A model generated the notes under the pieces. The model ran no database searches. It was not told the origin of the DNA and worked only from the letters and a program-made list of their open reading frames with translations. Made by a program: the position numbers and the translations under genes. A stretch of 54,124 nt of DNA, from positions 1-54,124 of the forward strand of contig CAIUXE010000086.1 in NCBI GenBank assembly GCA_903902965.1, written 5' to 3'. Source of the DNA: an uncultured Actinomycetes bacterium (GTDB taxonomy: Bacteria; Actinomycetota; Actinomycetes; Nanopelagicales; Nanopelagicaceae). Shown in pieces: positions 37,593-45,765 of the stretch; positions within the stretch are counted from its first letter, which is position 1, and each line of letters opens with the position of its first letter.

Positions 37593-38402
37593 ATGGCAAT
37601 TCAAATAAAAACTTTAGAGCAACTAAAATTAATGCGAGTTGCAGGTCTTCTTGTTGCTGACACATTAGAAATTTTAAGAAGTGCAGTAGCACCAGGAGTT
37701 ACTACACAAGAATTAGATAAAATCGCTGCAGATTGCATTAAGGCCGGTGGCGGCATTCCATCTTTTCTGGGGTATCACGGTTATCCAGCAACAATTTGCA
37801 CATCAGTTAATGATGAAGTTGTTCATGGAATTCCAAATGACAAACCATTAAAAGACGGAGATGTAATTTCAATTGATTGTGGAGCAATAGTTGATGGTTG
37901 GCATGGCGACTCTGCAATTTCTGTAGGTGTTGGCCAGATAACTGCCGAAGATCAGAAAATGATGGATGCCTGCGCGCAATCAATGTGGGCTGGAATCGCA
38001 GCTGCAAAAATTGATGGAAAGTTAACCGATCTAAGTGCGGCAATTGAAAAAAGTATTAATGCAAGCGGAAAGTATGGAATTTTGCGCGATTACGGCGGCC
38101 ATGGAATTGGTACCGAAATGCATCAAGAACCACATCTTTTAAATTTTGGCGTAGCCGGTCGTGGGCCGACTTTAATCGCAGGTATGGCATTAGCTGTCGA
38201 GCCAATGATCACTCGGGGATCACACAAAGTTCGCACTTTGGCTGACGAGTGGACAGTGGTAACGCAAGATGGAGCACGCGCTGCTCATACAGAACACTCA
38301 TTCGCCTTAACTCCTGATGGTGGGATTTTTGTCTTGACCGCCAAAGATGGAGGGGCGGCTGGATTGGCCCCTTTCGGGCGGGAAATCTCACCCTCAATCT
38401 GA
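37593..38402 (+). CDS. map: Methionine aminopeptidase, type I
   Basis: A 269-residue pita-bread-fold enzyme that removes the initiator methionine. The metal ligands occur in SIDCGAIVDGWHGDSAIS (two Asp), GGHGIGTEMHQEPHL (His), AVEPMI (Glu) and AAHTEHSF (Glu). No SH3-like zinc-binding N-terminal extension is present, so it is the short MetAP1a form. It lies 11 bases after adk. Its end and the following 160 bases contain no convincing intrinsic terminator. Confidence 0.96.
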   Translation: MAIQIKTLEQLKLMRVAGLLVADTLEILRSAVAPGVTTQELDKIAADCIKAGGGIPSFLGYHGYPATICTSVNDEVVHGIPNDKPLKDGDVISIDCGAIVDGWHGDSAISVGVGQITAEDQKMMDACAQSMWAGIAAAKIDGKLTDLSAAIEKSINASGKYGILRDYGGHGIGTEMHQEPHLLNFGVAGRGPTLIAGMALAVEPMITRGSHKVRTLADEWTVVTQDGARAAHTEHSFALTPDGGIFVLTAKDGGAAGLAPFGREISPSI

Positions 38403-38437
38403 ATTGATCTGATTTTTGGGGCTATTTTAGTTAGGAA

Positions 38438-38459
38438 TTAAGTTCAGATTTAAGTTCAG
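38438..38459 (+). repeat. Short direct repeat upstream of infA
   Basis: TTAAGTTCAG occurs at 38438-38447 and again at 38450-38459, a 12-base period, about 33 bases upstream of the proposed infA -35. A period near one helical turn is compatible with a protein-binding site. With only two copies, chance is possible. Confidence 0.4.
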
Positions 38460-38491
38460 TTTTAGGGGAGATTTGGGGGATTGAGGCCGAT

Positions 38492-38521
38492 TTCACTGAA
38501 TCGACCCCCTGGACCTAGTAT
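38492..38521 (+). promoter_or_regulatory. Putative promoter for infA-rpmJ-rpsM operon
   Basis: TTCACT at 38492-38497 and TAGTAT at 38516-38521 are 18 bases apart. A nested dyad covers the -35 and spacer: GGGGG (38475-38479) with CCCCC (38505-38509), and CGATT (38488-38492) with AATCG (38499-38503). The infA start would lie about 35 bases after the transcription start. Confidence 0.5.
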
Positions 38522-38561
38522 TGCCCTTCGGTCTTGAGTTCAATTTGGGAGTAGGTAAGGC

Positions 38562-38783
38562 TTGTCAAAGAATGATGGTGCCATCGAAATAGAAGGCACC
38601 GTAGCTGAGGCTTTGCCAAATGCCATGTTCCGAGTTGATCTCACCAACGGACATAAAGTCCTCGCACACATCAGCGGAAAGATGCGACAGAACTACATTC
38701 GCATTTTGCCCGAAGATCGTGTGATTGTGGAGTTAAGTCCATATGACCTCACCAGAGGTCGCATCGTTTATCGATACAAGTAA
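38562..38783 (+). CDS. infA: Translation initiation factor IF-1
   Basis: A 73-residue OB-fold protein that starts at TTG. The choice is supported by the family N-terminus ([12 protein letters not shown]) and by GGGAG about 10 bases upstream. IF-1 blocks the A site during initiation. Core segments [20 protein letters not shown] and [15 protein letters not shown] are conserved. A weak start codon on an initiation-factor gene could provide feedback control; that is inference. Confidence 0.95.
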   Translation: MSKNDGAIEIEGTVAEALPNAMFRVDLTNGHKVLAHISGKMRQNYIRILPEDRVIVELSPYDLTRGRIVYRYK

Positions 38784-38827
38784 GAGTTAAAAGAAAGCTA
38801 AAGCAAGATAAGGAAAGAGGGGGGAAC

Positions 38828-38941
38828 ATGAAGGTCAAGCCAAGCGTTAAGAAGATTTGTGACAAGTGCAAAGTAATTCGTCGTCACGGTCGCGTCATGG
38901 TGATCTGCGAGAACCTCCGTCACAAACAACGGCAGGGTTAA
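38828..38941 (+). CDS. rpmJ: 50S ribosomal protein L36, zinc-binding form
   Basis: A 37-residue protein of exact family length. It starts [19 protein letters not shown] and has the C-x2-C...C...H zinc ligands (Cys11, Cys14, Cys27, His32). A GGGGGG-type purine tract precedes the ATG. It is too short for most gene finders but unmistakable. It lies between infA and rpsM as in most bacteria. Confidence 0.96.
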   Translation: MKVKPSVKKICDKCKVIRRHGRVMVICENLRHKQRQG

Positions 38942-38987
38942 TTTTTTAAAAAAACTTAATAGTTAACATGTAACACAACTGAGAAAT

Positions 38988-39053
38988 CAGTCCCCTTGGT
39001 CCAGAGGCTAAGGTCGTGTCGCATAGGACCTCTGGTTTAACGAAGGGCCACTG
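38988..39053 (+). promoter_or_regulatory. Structured rpsM leader that can sequester its ribosome binding site
   Basis: An outer stem joins CAGT (38988-38991) to ACTG (39050-39053) and CCCTT (38993-38997) to AAGGG (39043-39047). AAGGG is the likely ribosome site and ACTG abuts the start codon. Inside is CCAGAGG (39001-39007) paired with CCTCTGG (39029-39035). A competing helix AGGTC (39011-39015) with GACCT (39027-39031) overlaps the inner stem. The arrangement suggests translational control of the rpsM-rpsK-rpsD-rpoA-rplQ unit, perhaps by S4 or S13. Confidence 0.55.
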
Positions 39054-39431
39054 ATGGCACGTTTAGTTGGTGTTGATCTTCCGCGTGAAAAGCGCGTTGA
39101 GATTGCACTTACATATATCTTCGGTGTTGGCCGTACCCGTTCGCAAGAAATGTTAACGGCTACTGGAATCAACCCGAACGTCCGCGTAAAAGATTTGCCT
39201 GAGAGCGATCTTGTTAAGTTGCGCGATTACATTGAAGGAAACTTCAAAATCGAAGGTGATCTCCGTCGTGAGATTGCAGCTGACATCCGACGCAAAGTTG
39301 AGATTCAGTGCTACCAAGGAATTCGTCACCGCAGAGGTTTGCCGGTGCGCGGGCAACGTACCCACACCAACGCACGTACTCGCAAGGGTCCACGCGTTGC
39401 TATCGCTGGTAAGAAGAAGGTGACCAAGTAA
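39054..39431 (+). CDS. rpsM: 30S ribosomal protein S13
   Basis: A 125-residue protein at the subunit bridge B1. It contains the N-terminal [22 protein letters not shown], the [24 protein letters not shown] signature and a basic tail. Its ATG follows the folded leader directly. A one-base overlap joins it to rpsK. Confidence 0.98.
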   Translation: MARLVGVDLPREKRVEIALTYIFGVGRTRSQEMLTATGINPNVRVKDLPESDLVKLRDYIEGNFKIEGDLRREIAADIRRKVEIQCYQGIRHRRGLPVRGQRTHTNARTRKGPRVAIAGKKKVTK

Positions 39432-39841
39432 TGGCTGCTAAACCTGCCGCTGCCGGTAAAGGCAAAGTAAAACTTCGTAAGAAAGAAAAGAAAAACGTTG
39501 CTGTTGGTCAAGCTCACATCAAGAGCACCTTCAACAACACCATTGTTTCTATTACTGATCCAACAGGTGCAGTTATTGCATGGTCATCAGCTGGCCAAGT
39601 TGGTTACAAAGGATCACGTAAATCAACACCATTTGCTGCACAACTTGCTGCTGAAGCAGCTGCACGTCGCGCGCAAGAACATGGTGTTCGCAAAGTAGAT
39701 GTATTTGTTAAGGGACCAGGATCTGGTCGCGAAACAGCTATTCGTTCATTACAGGCAGCCGGATTAGAAGTTGGAGCTATCGCAGATATGACTCCAGCTC
39801 CACATAATGGTTGCCGTCCACCAAAGCGTCGCCGGGTTTAG
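39431..39841 (+). CDS. rpsK: 30S ribosomal protein S11
   Basis: A 136-residue platform protein. A Lys/Ala-rich N-terminal 20 residues is followed by [28 protein letters not shown]-type core residues, with [22 protein letters not shown] and the terminal [13 protein letters not shown]. It lies near the mRNA exit. The gene rpsD starts 15 bases later after a GGGGAGGAGAG ribosome site. Confidence 0.97.
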   Translation: MAAKPAAAGKGKVKLRKKEKKNVAVGQAHIKSTFNNTIVSITDPTGAVIAWSSAGQVGYKGSRKSTPFAAQLAAEAAARRAQEHGVRKVDVFVKGPGSGRETAIRSLQAAGLEVGAIADMTPAPHNGCRPPKRRRV

Positions 39842-39855
39842 GGGAGGAGAGAGAT

Positions 39856-40482
39856 ATGGCTCGTTATACCGGAGCAGATTGCAAGCGTTGTCGTCGTGAG
39901 AAAGTAAAGCTCTTCCTTAAGGGCTCTAAGTGCGATGGACCAAAGTGTCCGATCGAATCACGTCCTTACCCACCAGGGCAGCATGGTCGCGGTCGCACCA
40001 AAGACAGTGAGTACTTATTGCAGATGCGTGAGAAGCAAAAGTGCGCACGTATTTATGGAATTCTAGAAAAGCAATTCCGTGGATATTACGAAGAGGCAAA
40101 CCGTCGTCAAGGACGTACTGGTGAAAACCTACTTCGCATCTTGGAAACTCGTTTAGACAACGTAGTTTTCCGTGCAGGTTTTGCAAAGAGTCGCGACATG
40201 GCCCGCCAATTGGTGCGCCACGGTCACTTCTTAGTTAACGGCGAGAAGGTAAATATTCCTTCATACCGCGTAACTGCAAACACGATCATTGACGTTCGTC
40301 CAGGATCACATGACCTAACTCCATTCATCATCGCAAGTGCTGAATTAGGAGATCGTGCAGTTCCGGCTTGGATGGAAGTTGTTGGCTCGAAGTTGAGAAT
40401 TCTTGTTCACGCACTCCCAGAGCGCGCTGTCATTGATACTCAAATTCAAGAGCAGTTAATTGTTGAGTATTACTCGAAGTAG
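39856..40482 (+). CDS. rpsD: 30S ribosomal protein S4, zinc-binding form
   Basis: A 208-residue primary-assembly protein, with start ATG 39856 chosen because GGGGAGGAGAG lies just upstream and the protein then begins MARYTGADCKRCRREK. Four cysteines (CKRC, CDGPKC) form an N-terminal zinc site. The S4 RNA-binding domain (LETRLDNVVFRAGFAKSRDMARQLVRHGHFLVNG) follows. In E. coli S4 represses the alpha operon. Two structured leaders around it in this window could be its targets, though this is unproven. Confidence 0.96.
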   Translation: MARYTGADCKRCRREKVKLFLKGSKCDGPKCPIESRPYPPGQHGRGRTKDSEYLLQMREKQKCARIYGILEKQFRGYYEEANRRQGRTGENLLRILETRLDNVVFRAGFAKSRDMARQLVRHGHFLVNGEKVNIPSYRVTANTIIDVRPGSHDLTPFIIASAELGDRAVPAWMEVVGSKLRILVHALPERAVIDTQIQEQLIVEYYSK

Positions 40483-40509
40483 TAAGAAGTAATAGGTAGT
40501 AGCAGTAAG

Positions 40510-40587
40510 CGAACTTCTCGCCCCGAGAGAAGTTCGTGAAGTTCGTAAGTTGGAGATCAAATAGTGGATCTCCACGAGTTATGGAGG
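40510..40587 (+). promoter_or_regulatory. Candidate translational switch between rpsD and rpoA
   Basis: Hairpin 1: CGAACTTCTC (40510-40519) pairs with GAGAAGTTCG (40527-40536). A tandem second copy of GAAGTTCGT at 40538-40546 offers an alternative partner. Hairpin 2: TGGAGATC (40551-40558) pairs perfectly with GATCTCCA (40567-40574). CTCCA at 40570-40574 can instead pair with TGGAG at 40582-40586, which is the rpoA ribosome site. The two pairings exclude each other, so the site can be open or closed. Confidence 0.5.
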
Positions 40588-40594
40588 ATATCTA

Positions 40595-41686
40595 GTGCTT
40601 ATCGCGCAACGCCCCATCTTGTCCGAAGAAGTTGTGAGTGAATACCGCTCTCGCTTCATCATCGAACCATTAGAGCCAGGTTTTGGTTACACCCTGGGCA
40701 ACTCTTTACGTCGTACCTTGCTCTCTTCAATTCCCGGTGCTGCTGTAACAAGCGCACGAGTTGAAGGCGCACTTCATGAGTTCACCACTCTTGAAGGAGT
40801 TAAGGAAGATTTAACAGAGATCGTTCTAAACATCAAAGGTTTAGTTCTTTCATCAGATAGTGATGAGCCTGTAGTTATGTACATTCGCAAAACTGGCGAA
40901 GGTGTATTAACTGGAGCTGACATTGTTGTCCCAGCTGGAGTTGAAGTTCATAACCCAGAGATTCATATTGCAACCCTTAACGCAAAAGCAAAAGTTGAAA
41001 TTGAGTTAACAGTTGAGCGTGGCCGTGGTTACGTAACAGCTGTTCAAAATAAGCAAGCCGGTCAAGAGATCGGACGCATTCCAATTGACTCAATTTACTC
41101 ACCAGTTCTAAAAGTTACTTACAAAGTTGAAGCAACACGTGTTGAACAGCGCACTGACTTTGACCGTTTAGTACTTGATGTTGAAACAAAGCGTTCAATG
41201 GAACCACGTGACGCAATGGCATCTGCCGGAAAGACACTTGTTGAGTTATTTGGTTTGGCTCGCGAGTTAAATCTTGGTGCAGAAGGAATTGAAATCGGAC
41301 CTTCCATTACTGATGCTGCACTTGCTGCAGATCTTGCTCTTCCAATCGAAGATTTAGATCTAACAGTGCGTTCATACAACTGCTTAAAGCGTGAAGGAAT
41401 TCATAGCGTTGGTGAACTTGTATCTCGCAGCGAAGCAGACCTTTTGGATATCCGTAACTTCGGTTCAAAATCTATTGACGAAGTTAAACTAAAGCTTGTT
41501 GGAATGGGTCTTCAACTAAAGGACAGCCCAATTGGATTTGATCCAACTCAATCACCTGGTTATCACGACAATGGTGATGATGAGGATGAGGAGTTCTACG
41601 TTGTTCCACCAGTAACTCCAATCCACGCAGTTGATCCAATCAGCCCAACTCATTCAGATGTACCAAATTCAGAAACACAAGAGTAG
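40595..41686 (+). CDS. rpoA: DNA-directed RNA polymerase alpha subunit
   Basis: A 363-residue protein starting at GTG, with GGAGG (40583-40587) 7 bases upstream. The N-terminal assembly domain ([31 protein letters not shown]-type residues) and the C-terminal DNA/activator-binding domain ([31 protein letters not shown]) are complete. About 40 extra residues follow the C-terminal domain, beginning with the acidic run [10 protein letters not shown] and continuing Pro-rich. A tail of this kind is modestly longer than in mycobacteria. Confidence 0.97.
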   Translation: MLIAQRPILSEEVVSEYRSRFIIEPLEPGFGYTLGNSLRRTLLSSIPGAAVTSARVEGALHEFTTLEGVKEDLTEIVLNIKGLVLSSDSDEPVVMYIRKTGEGVLTGADIVVPAGVEVHNPEIHIATLNAKAKVEIELTVERGRGYVTAVQNKQAGQEIGRIPIDSIYSPVLKVTYKVEATRVEQRTDFDRLVLDVETKRSMEPRDAMASAGKTLVELFGLARELNLGAEGIEIGPSITDAALAADLALPIEDLDLTVRSYNCLKREGIHSVGELVSRSEADLLDIRNFGSKSIDEVKLKLVGMGLQLKDSPIGFDPTQSPGYHDNGDDEDEEFYVVPPVTPIHAVDPISPTHSDVPNSETQE

Positions 41687-41707
41687 TTAGAGGAGATCTG
41701 AGCCAAA

Positions 41708-42421
41708 ATGCCAAAGCCAGCAAAGGGACCACGCCTCGGTAGTGGACCAGCCCATGAGCGCCTCTTACTAGGAACTCTTGCCGCCCAATTAATTCAACAT
41801 GGTCGCATTCGCACAACAGTGACAAAAGCAAAACGCTTGCGTCCAGTTGCTGAGAAGTTGATCAGTGCTGCAAAGAAAGGTGATCTTCCAGCTCGCCGAC
41901 GAGTGATGGCAGTTATCAGCGATAAGAGCGTTGTGCACCACTTATTCACTGAAATTGGTCCTCGTTTTGCTCAGCGCGACGGTGGATACACACGCATCAC
42001 CAAAGTTGGAGTTCGCAAAGGCGATAACTCTTCAATGGCGATAATTGAAATTCTTACTGAAGGAACTCCTGCAAAACGTGCAGTTGTTTCACAAGCAGAT
42101 GCAATTACCAAAGCTGCTTCAAAGCGCGAAGATGCCAAGAAGGCATCTGCCGCTCGCGTTGCAGATCGTGATTCAAATGCGAAGAAGATTTCAGAGCGAA
42201 TTGCTAGCCGTGTTTCAGCAGCAGTAAGTGAAATTGAAGTTGAAGGCGATGCCCCTAAGAAGGCAACAGCCAAAAAAGCCGCTGCTAAGAAAGCACCAGC
42301 TAAAAAAGCTGCCGCTAAAAAAGCACCAGCTAAAAAAGCACCAGCTAAAAAAGCTGCTGAAAAAGCTCCAGCCAAGAAAGCCGCAGCTAAAAAAGCTCCA
42401 GCGAAGAAGAGTGCTAAGTAA
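41708..42421 (+). CDS. rplQ: 50S ribosomal protein L17 with long Lys/Ala/Pro repeat tail
   Basis: A 237-residue protein. The L17 core occupies about residues 1-118 ([44 protein letters not shown]). A linker follows, and from about residue 183 there is a histone-H1-like tail of repeated AKKAPAKKA units. The tail is encoded by near-repeated DNA at roughly 42260-42415. L17 sits at the tunnel exit, so the tail would be solvent-exposed and could bind RNA or DNA. Shorter Lys/Ala tails are known on actinobacterial L17. Confidence 0.95.
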   Translation: MPKPAKGPRLGSGPAHERLLLGTLAAQLIQHGRIRTTVTKAKRLRPVAEKLISAAKKGDLPARRRVMAVISDKSVVHHLFTEIGPRFAQRDGGYTRITKVGVRKGDNSSMAIIEILTEGTPAKRAVVSQADAITKAASKREDAKKASAARVADRDSNAKKISERIASRVSAAVSEIEVEGDAPKKATAKKAAAKKAPAKKAAAKKAPAKKAPAKKAAEKAPAKKAAAKKAPAKKSAK

Positions 42422-42443
42422 TTTTTAGCAATTTAAAATCATT

Positions 42444-43304
42444 ATGAGTTCGCCCGCCCCTGAATTACTTCCAGAGGGCGGGTTTACTCGTATTAGGTGC
42501 GAACTTTCTTATGATGGTTCTTATTTTTCAGGTTGGAATTTACAACCAGACCGACGCACCATTCAAAGCGTGGTCGAAGATTTACTAAGTCGCTTGATGG
42601 CTATTCCGGTTAACACAATGGTGGCTGGTCGAACTGATGCAGGAGTCCACGCAACTGGGCAAGTTTTTCATTTTGATATTGCACAAATTGATAGAGATCG
42701 TTGGAATTTAACTTCGCTGATGCAAATAGCTAATCGATTGTTGCCAGATGAAGTGCGCTTGAATTCATTAGATGATGCACCACATGGATTTCATGCGCGC
42801 TATTCAGCGCTTCGCCGAAATTACCGCTATCGATTTGCTGATGGTTTTAAAGTAATTCCACCATTGGCCCGTGCAGATGTTGCACCTTGGCAACAAAATT
42901 TAAATATTGATTTAATGAATGCAGCAGTTGTGCCTTTGATCGGCACTCATGATTTTGCTGCCTTTTGCCGCAAACGCGAAGGTGCTACATCAATTAGAAG
43001 TTTGGAAAAATTTGAGTGGAGCAGAGACAGTGATGGTTTTGCCCAAGCCTTAGTTAGTGCAGATGCTTTTTGCCATGCGATGGTGCGTTCATTGGTCGGA
43101 GCCGCCAGCATCGTTGGCGCCGGCCATGCCGAGATCGGCTGGCTGGGCGAACTATTAAATGGTGGAGATCGGGTAGGGCGCTCTTTATCTGCTCCTGCTC
43201 GAGGATTGACCTTGATCGGGGTGGATTATCCGACTGGGGCTGGCTTGTTGGAACGGGCCCAGGTGCTGACCAGGACCGGAGTCCGCTCACTTCCGAGTGA
43301 GTAG
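42444..43304 (+). CDS. truA: tRNA pseudouridine(38-40) synthase TruA
   Basis: A 286-residue enzyme that isomerises uridines 38-40 in the anticodon arm. The catalytic aspartate is in VAGRTDAGVHATGQV. The early RCELSYDGSYFSGWNLQPDRRTIQ and the RRNYRYRF and FCHAMVRSLVGA segments are typical. The rplQ-truA-rplM-rpsI order is widely conserved in actinobacteria. The gap from rplQ is 22 bases without a strong ribosome site. Confidence 0.95.
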   Translation: MSSPAPELLPEGGFTRIRCELSYDGSYFSGWNLQPDRRTIQSVVEDLLSRLMAIPVNTMVAGRTDAGVHATGQVFHFDIAQIDRDRWNLTSLMQIANRLLPDEVRLNSLDDAPHGFHARYSALRRNYRYRFADGFKVIPPLARADVAPWQQNLNIDLMNAAVVPLIGTHDFAAFCRKREGATSIRSLEKFEWSRDSDGFAQALVSADAFCHAMVRSLVGAASIVGAGHAEIGWLGELLNGGDRVGRSLSAPARGLTLIGVDYPTGAGLLERAQVLTRTGVRSLPSE

Positions 43305-43324
43305 AGCTTGGGGAATACCCCATT

Positions 43325-43354
43325 TTGACCCAGGCCACGCTCAAAAGGTACCCT
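43325..43354 (+). promoter_or_regulatory. Putative promoter for rplM-rpsI
   Basis: TTGACC (43325-43330) and TACCCT (43349-43354) are 18 bases apart, a close match to the rplJ and rpsL promoters. The predicted start, near 43361, falls at the base of the hairpin that follows. Confidence 0.6.
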
Positions 43355-43360
43355 CTACCC

Positions 43361-43381
43361 CCTGACCTCATTGAGGTCTGG
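43361..43381 (+). promoter_or_regulatory. Hairpin at the predicted 5' end of the rplM mRNA
   Basis: GACCTC (43364-43369) pairs with GAGGTC (43373-43378) around ATT. CC and GG outside extend it after one mismatch. If transcription starts near 43361 the mRNA would begin with this stem, which could bind L13 or protect the 5' end. Confidence 0.45.
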
Positions 43382-43437
43382 CCAGATAGTTTCCTTAAAT
43401 AAGAAGCTTTCCATTACAAAGAAGATAGAGGTTGCGC

Positions 43438-43902
43438 GTGCGTACATATAGCCCAAAGGCTGGGGATGCAACTCCCGAGTGGCACATCATCGACGCTAAA
43501 GATGTTGTTCTAGGACGCCTTGCAACTCATGCCGCAACACTTTTGCGCGGAAAGCACAAAGCAACTTTTGCACCACACATGGACATGGGTGATTTCGTAA
43601 TCGTCATCAATGCAGAAGCAGTCGCACTTACCGGAACCAAAGGCGCAAGCAAGATGGAATTCCGTCACTCTGGTTATCCAGGTGGATTAACTGCAACTAC
43701 TTATTCAGACATGATGGCATTGCACCCAACACGTGCAGTTGAAAAAGCAATCCGCGGAATGCTTCCAAAAAATTCTCTTGGCCGTTCAATCGGAACTAAG
43801 TTGAAAGTCTATGCAGGTCCAGAACACCCACATAGTGCTCAGAATCCAAAACCATTTGTGATTACACAAGTTTCACAAATTTCAAAAAGTAAGGTGAATT
43901 AA
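43438..43902 (+). CDS. rplM: 50S ribosomal protein L13
   Basis: A 154-residue early-assembly protein. GTG 43438 is chosen over TTG 43432 because AGAGG (43427-43431) is 6 bases from the GTG and touches the TTG, and because the product then begins [10 protein letters not shown] like mycobacterial L13. The signature [19 protein letters not shown] and the terminal [13 protein letters not shown] are typical. It overlaps rpsI by one base. Confidence 0.95.
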   Translation: MRTYSPKAGDATPEWHIIDAKDVVLGRLATHAATLLRGKHKATFAPHMDMGDFVIVINAEAVALTGTKGASKMEFRHSGYPGGLTATTYSDMMALHPTRAVEKAIRGMLPKNSLGRSIGTKLKVYAGPEHPHSAQNPKPFVITQVSQISKSKVN

Positions 43903-44393
43903 TGTCAGATTTCACAGCTGATCTTTTAGAAGATGATTCTGAAGAGATTCCAACAAGTTACACATCATCTTCTCCTGCTCCAGCAACCAACCGCTCTGCG
44001 ATCACCGCACCCGGTGGAGGAACAGGCCGACGTAAAGAAGCTATTGCGCGAGTTCGCTTAATTCCAGGTAATGGTAAGTGGACACTTAACGGTCGCACTC
44101 TTGAACAATATTTTCCAAACAAAGTTCACCAACAAGCAGTTTCAGAACCATTCCGCACTGTTGGTGTTGAAGGAAACTACGATGTAATTGCACTTATAAA
44201 TGGCGGCGGCGTTTCTGGCCAAGCCGGTGCACTTCGTCTTGGTGTATCTCGTGCATTGAACGAGATCGACGTCGAGGCACATCGTCCACTTTTGAAAAAA
44301 GCCGGATTTCTTACCCGTGATGCTCGTATTATTGAGAGCAAGAAGTACGGTCTAAAGAAGGCACGTAAACGTTCGCAGTACAGCAAGCGTTAA
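43902..44393 (+). CDS. rpsI: 30S ribosomal protein S9
   Basis: A 163-residue protein. An acidic and Ser/Pro-rich N-terminal extension of about 40 residues precedes the core ([21 protein letters not shown]), and the C-terminal tail ends [12 protein letters not shown], whose last residues contact P-site tRNA. Such extensions are usual in actinobacteria. It pairs with rplM in nearly all bacteria. Confidence 0.97.
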   Translation: MSDFTADLLEDDSEEIPTSYTSSSPAPATNRSAITAPGGGTGRRKEAIARVRLIPGNGKWTLNGRTLEQYFPNKVHQQAVSEPFRTVGVEGNYDVIALINGGGVSGQAGALRLGVSRALNEIDVEAHRPLLKKAGFLTRDARIIESKKYGLKKARKRSQYSKR

Positions 44394-44424
44394 TTCTTAA
44401 CCAAATTTAAGGAGCTGGATTTAA

Positions 44425-45753
44425 GTGGCTCTTTTTGGAACAGATGGAATTCGCGGAAGTGCGGGTTCTGCTAATTCACTTTTAAACTCTGAATTAGTGC
44501 ATGCAATCGGTGTTGCAACTGGCATTGTCTTCAAGGGCCAAGCACAAATCTTGATTGGCAGAGATACCCGTAAGTCAGGTGTAGAAATTGAGCAAGCATT
44601 AGTTGCTGGGCTTACCAGTACAGGAGTAAATGTCACTTTAATTGGAGTTATCCCAACTCCGGGCCTTGCCCACTTAGTACTCACTCGCAAAGCAGATGCT
44701 GCGATCATGATCACCGCTTCTCATAATCCAGCATCTGACAATGGAATCAAAATTTTTGGAAGCAACGGCCAAAAAATTGCAGATGAACTTGAACGTGAGA
44801 TTGAGCGATTAATTGAAAGCAATGTAGCGGCAAAAACTAAACAACAAGGCTCAGTCTTGAAAGATGAAAATGGAAGAAATGATTACATCACATATTTGCT
44901 ATCAACAATTTCAAAATCACTAGATGGAATTACTGTTGTAGTTGATTGTGCTCACGGCAGTGCAAGTACATATGCTCCTGAAGTTTTAAAACGTGCTGGA
45001 GCTGAAGTTGTTGTTATTGGCGCAGCACCAGATGGCGAAAATATAAATAAGGATTGTGGTTCAACTCATTTAGATCTACTCGCTGCAAAAGTATTAGAAA
45101 GTAAAGCTGATCTAGGGATTGCCCATGACGGAGATGCAGATCGAGCACTTCTGATTGATGGACGTGGGAATACTGTTGATGGCGACGCATTACTTGCACT
45201 TTTGGCACTTGCAGCAAAACAAAAAGGTAAATTGCCTGGAAATAAAATCGTAGCGACAGTGATGAGCAACCTAGGATTTTTAAATAAGATGAGGAATGAA
45301 GGTATCACGGTAGAAATAGCGCAAGTTGGAGATCGATATGTTCTCGAACAAATGCTTGCTCATGAGATTTACTACGGTGGAGAACAATCAGGTCATATTA
45401 TTTTACGTGAGTTTGCAACCACTGGAGATGGAATTTTAACCGCTTTACATATTCTTGAATTGATAGCGAATGGTGAAGCTAAAGCAGAAAATTTGTCCGA
45501 GGTTTTTTCATCGTATCCTCAGGTTCTTTTAAACATACCAGTCACGGATAAAGAAAAAGTATTAACTTCTGCCGATCTAAAAATAGCTACTCAATCTGCC
45601 GAAAATGAATTAGGAAATGATGGACGCATTTTGATTCGTGCATCAGGTACTGAAGCATTAATTCGCGTTATGGTTGAGGCCGATACCCAAAGCAAAGCCG
45701 ATGTAATAGCAAAAAAATTGGCTGACGCAGTAGAATCAGCCTCTAATGCTTAG
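44425..45753 (+). CDS. glmM: Phosphoglucosamine mutase
   Basis: A 442-residue enzyme that converts glucosamine-6-phosphate to glucosamine-1-phosphate for peptidoglycan. It starts at GTG with AAGGAG upstream and opens LFGTDGIRGSAGS. The phosphoserine loop is TASHNPASDNG, the metal loop is DGDADR, the sugar loop GGEQSGH, and the C-terminal phosphate loop RASGTEALIRVM. Its product route continues from glmS, the next gene. Confidence 0.97.
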   Translation: MALFGTDGIRGSAGSANSLLNSELVHAIGVATGIVFKGQAQILIGRDTRKSGVEIEQALVAGLTSTGVNVTLIGVIPTPGLAHLVLTRKADAAIMITASHNPASDNGIKIFGSNGQKIADELEREIERLIESNVAAKTKQQGSVLKDENGRNDYITYLLSTISKSLDGITVVVDCAHGSASTYAPEVLKRAGAEVVVIGAAPDGENINKDCGSTHLDLLAAKVLESKADLGIAHDGDADRALLIDGRGNTVDGDALLALLALAAKQKGKLPGNKIVATVMSNLGFLNKMRNEGITVEIAQVGDRYVLEQMLAHEIYYGGEQSGHIILREFATTGDGILTALHILELIANGEAKAENLSEVFSSYPQVLLNIPVTDKEKVLTSADLKIATQSAENELGNDGRILIRASGTEALIRVMVEADTQSKADVIAKKLADAVESASNA

Positions 45754-45765
45754 AGGGGAGTTCTG

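Noticed and set aside
39001-39035. A partial tRNA-like fold in the rpsM leader
   Set aside because: No T-arm or acceptor stem of correct length can be built; it is better described as a mRNA leader structure.
41971-42375. A 134-residue Ala/Phe/Leu-rich open frame on the minus strand opposite the L17 tail
   Set aside because: The repeated [11 protein letters not shown]-like pattern is just the reverse complement of the [10 protein letters not shown] repeat and not a membrane protein.
43310-43321. GGGG-AATA-CCCC followed by ATTTTG as a terminator after truA
   Set aside because: The stem has four pairs only and the T-run is part of the proposed rplM -35.
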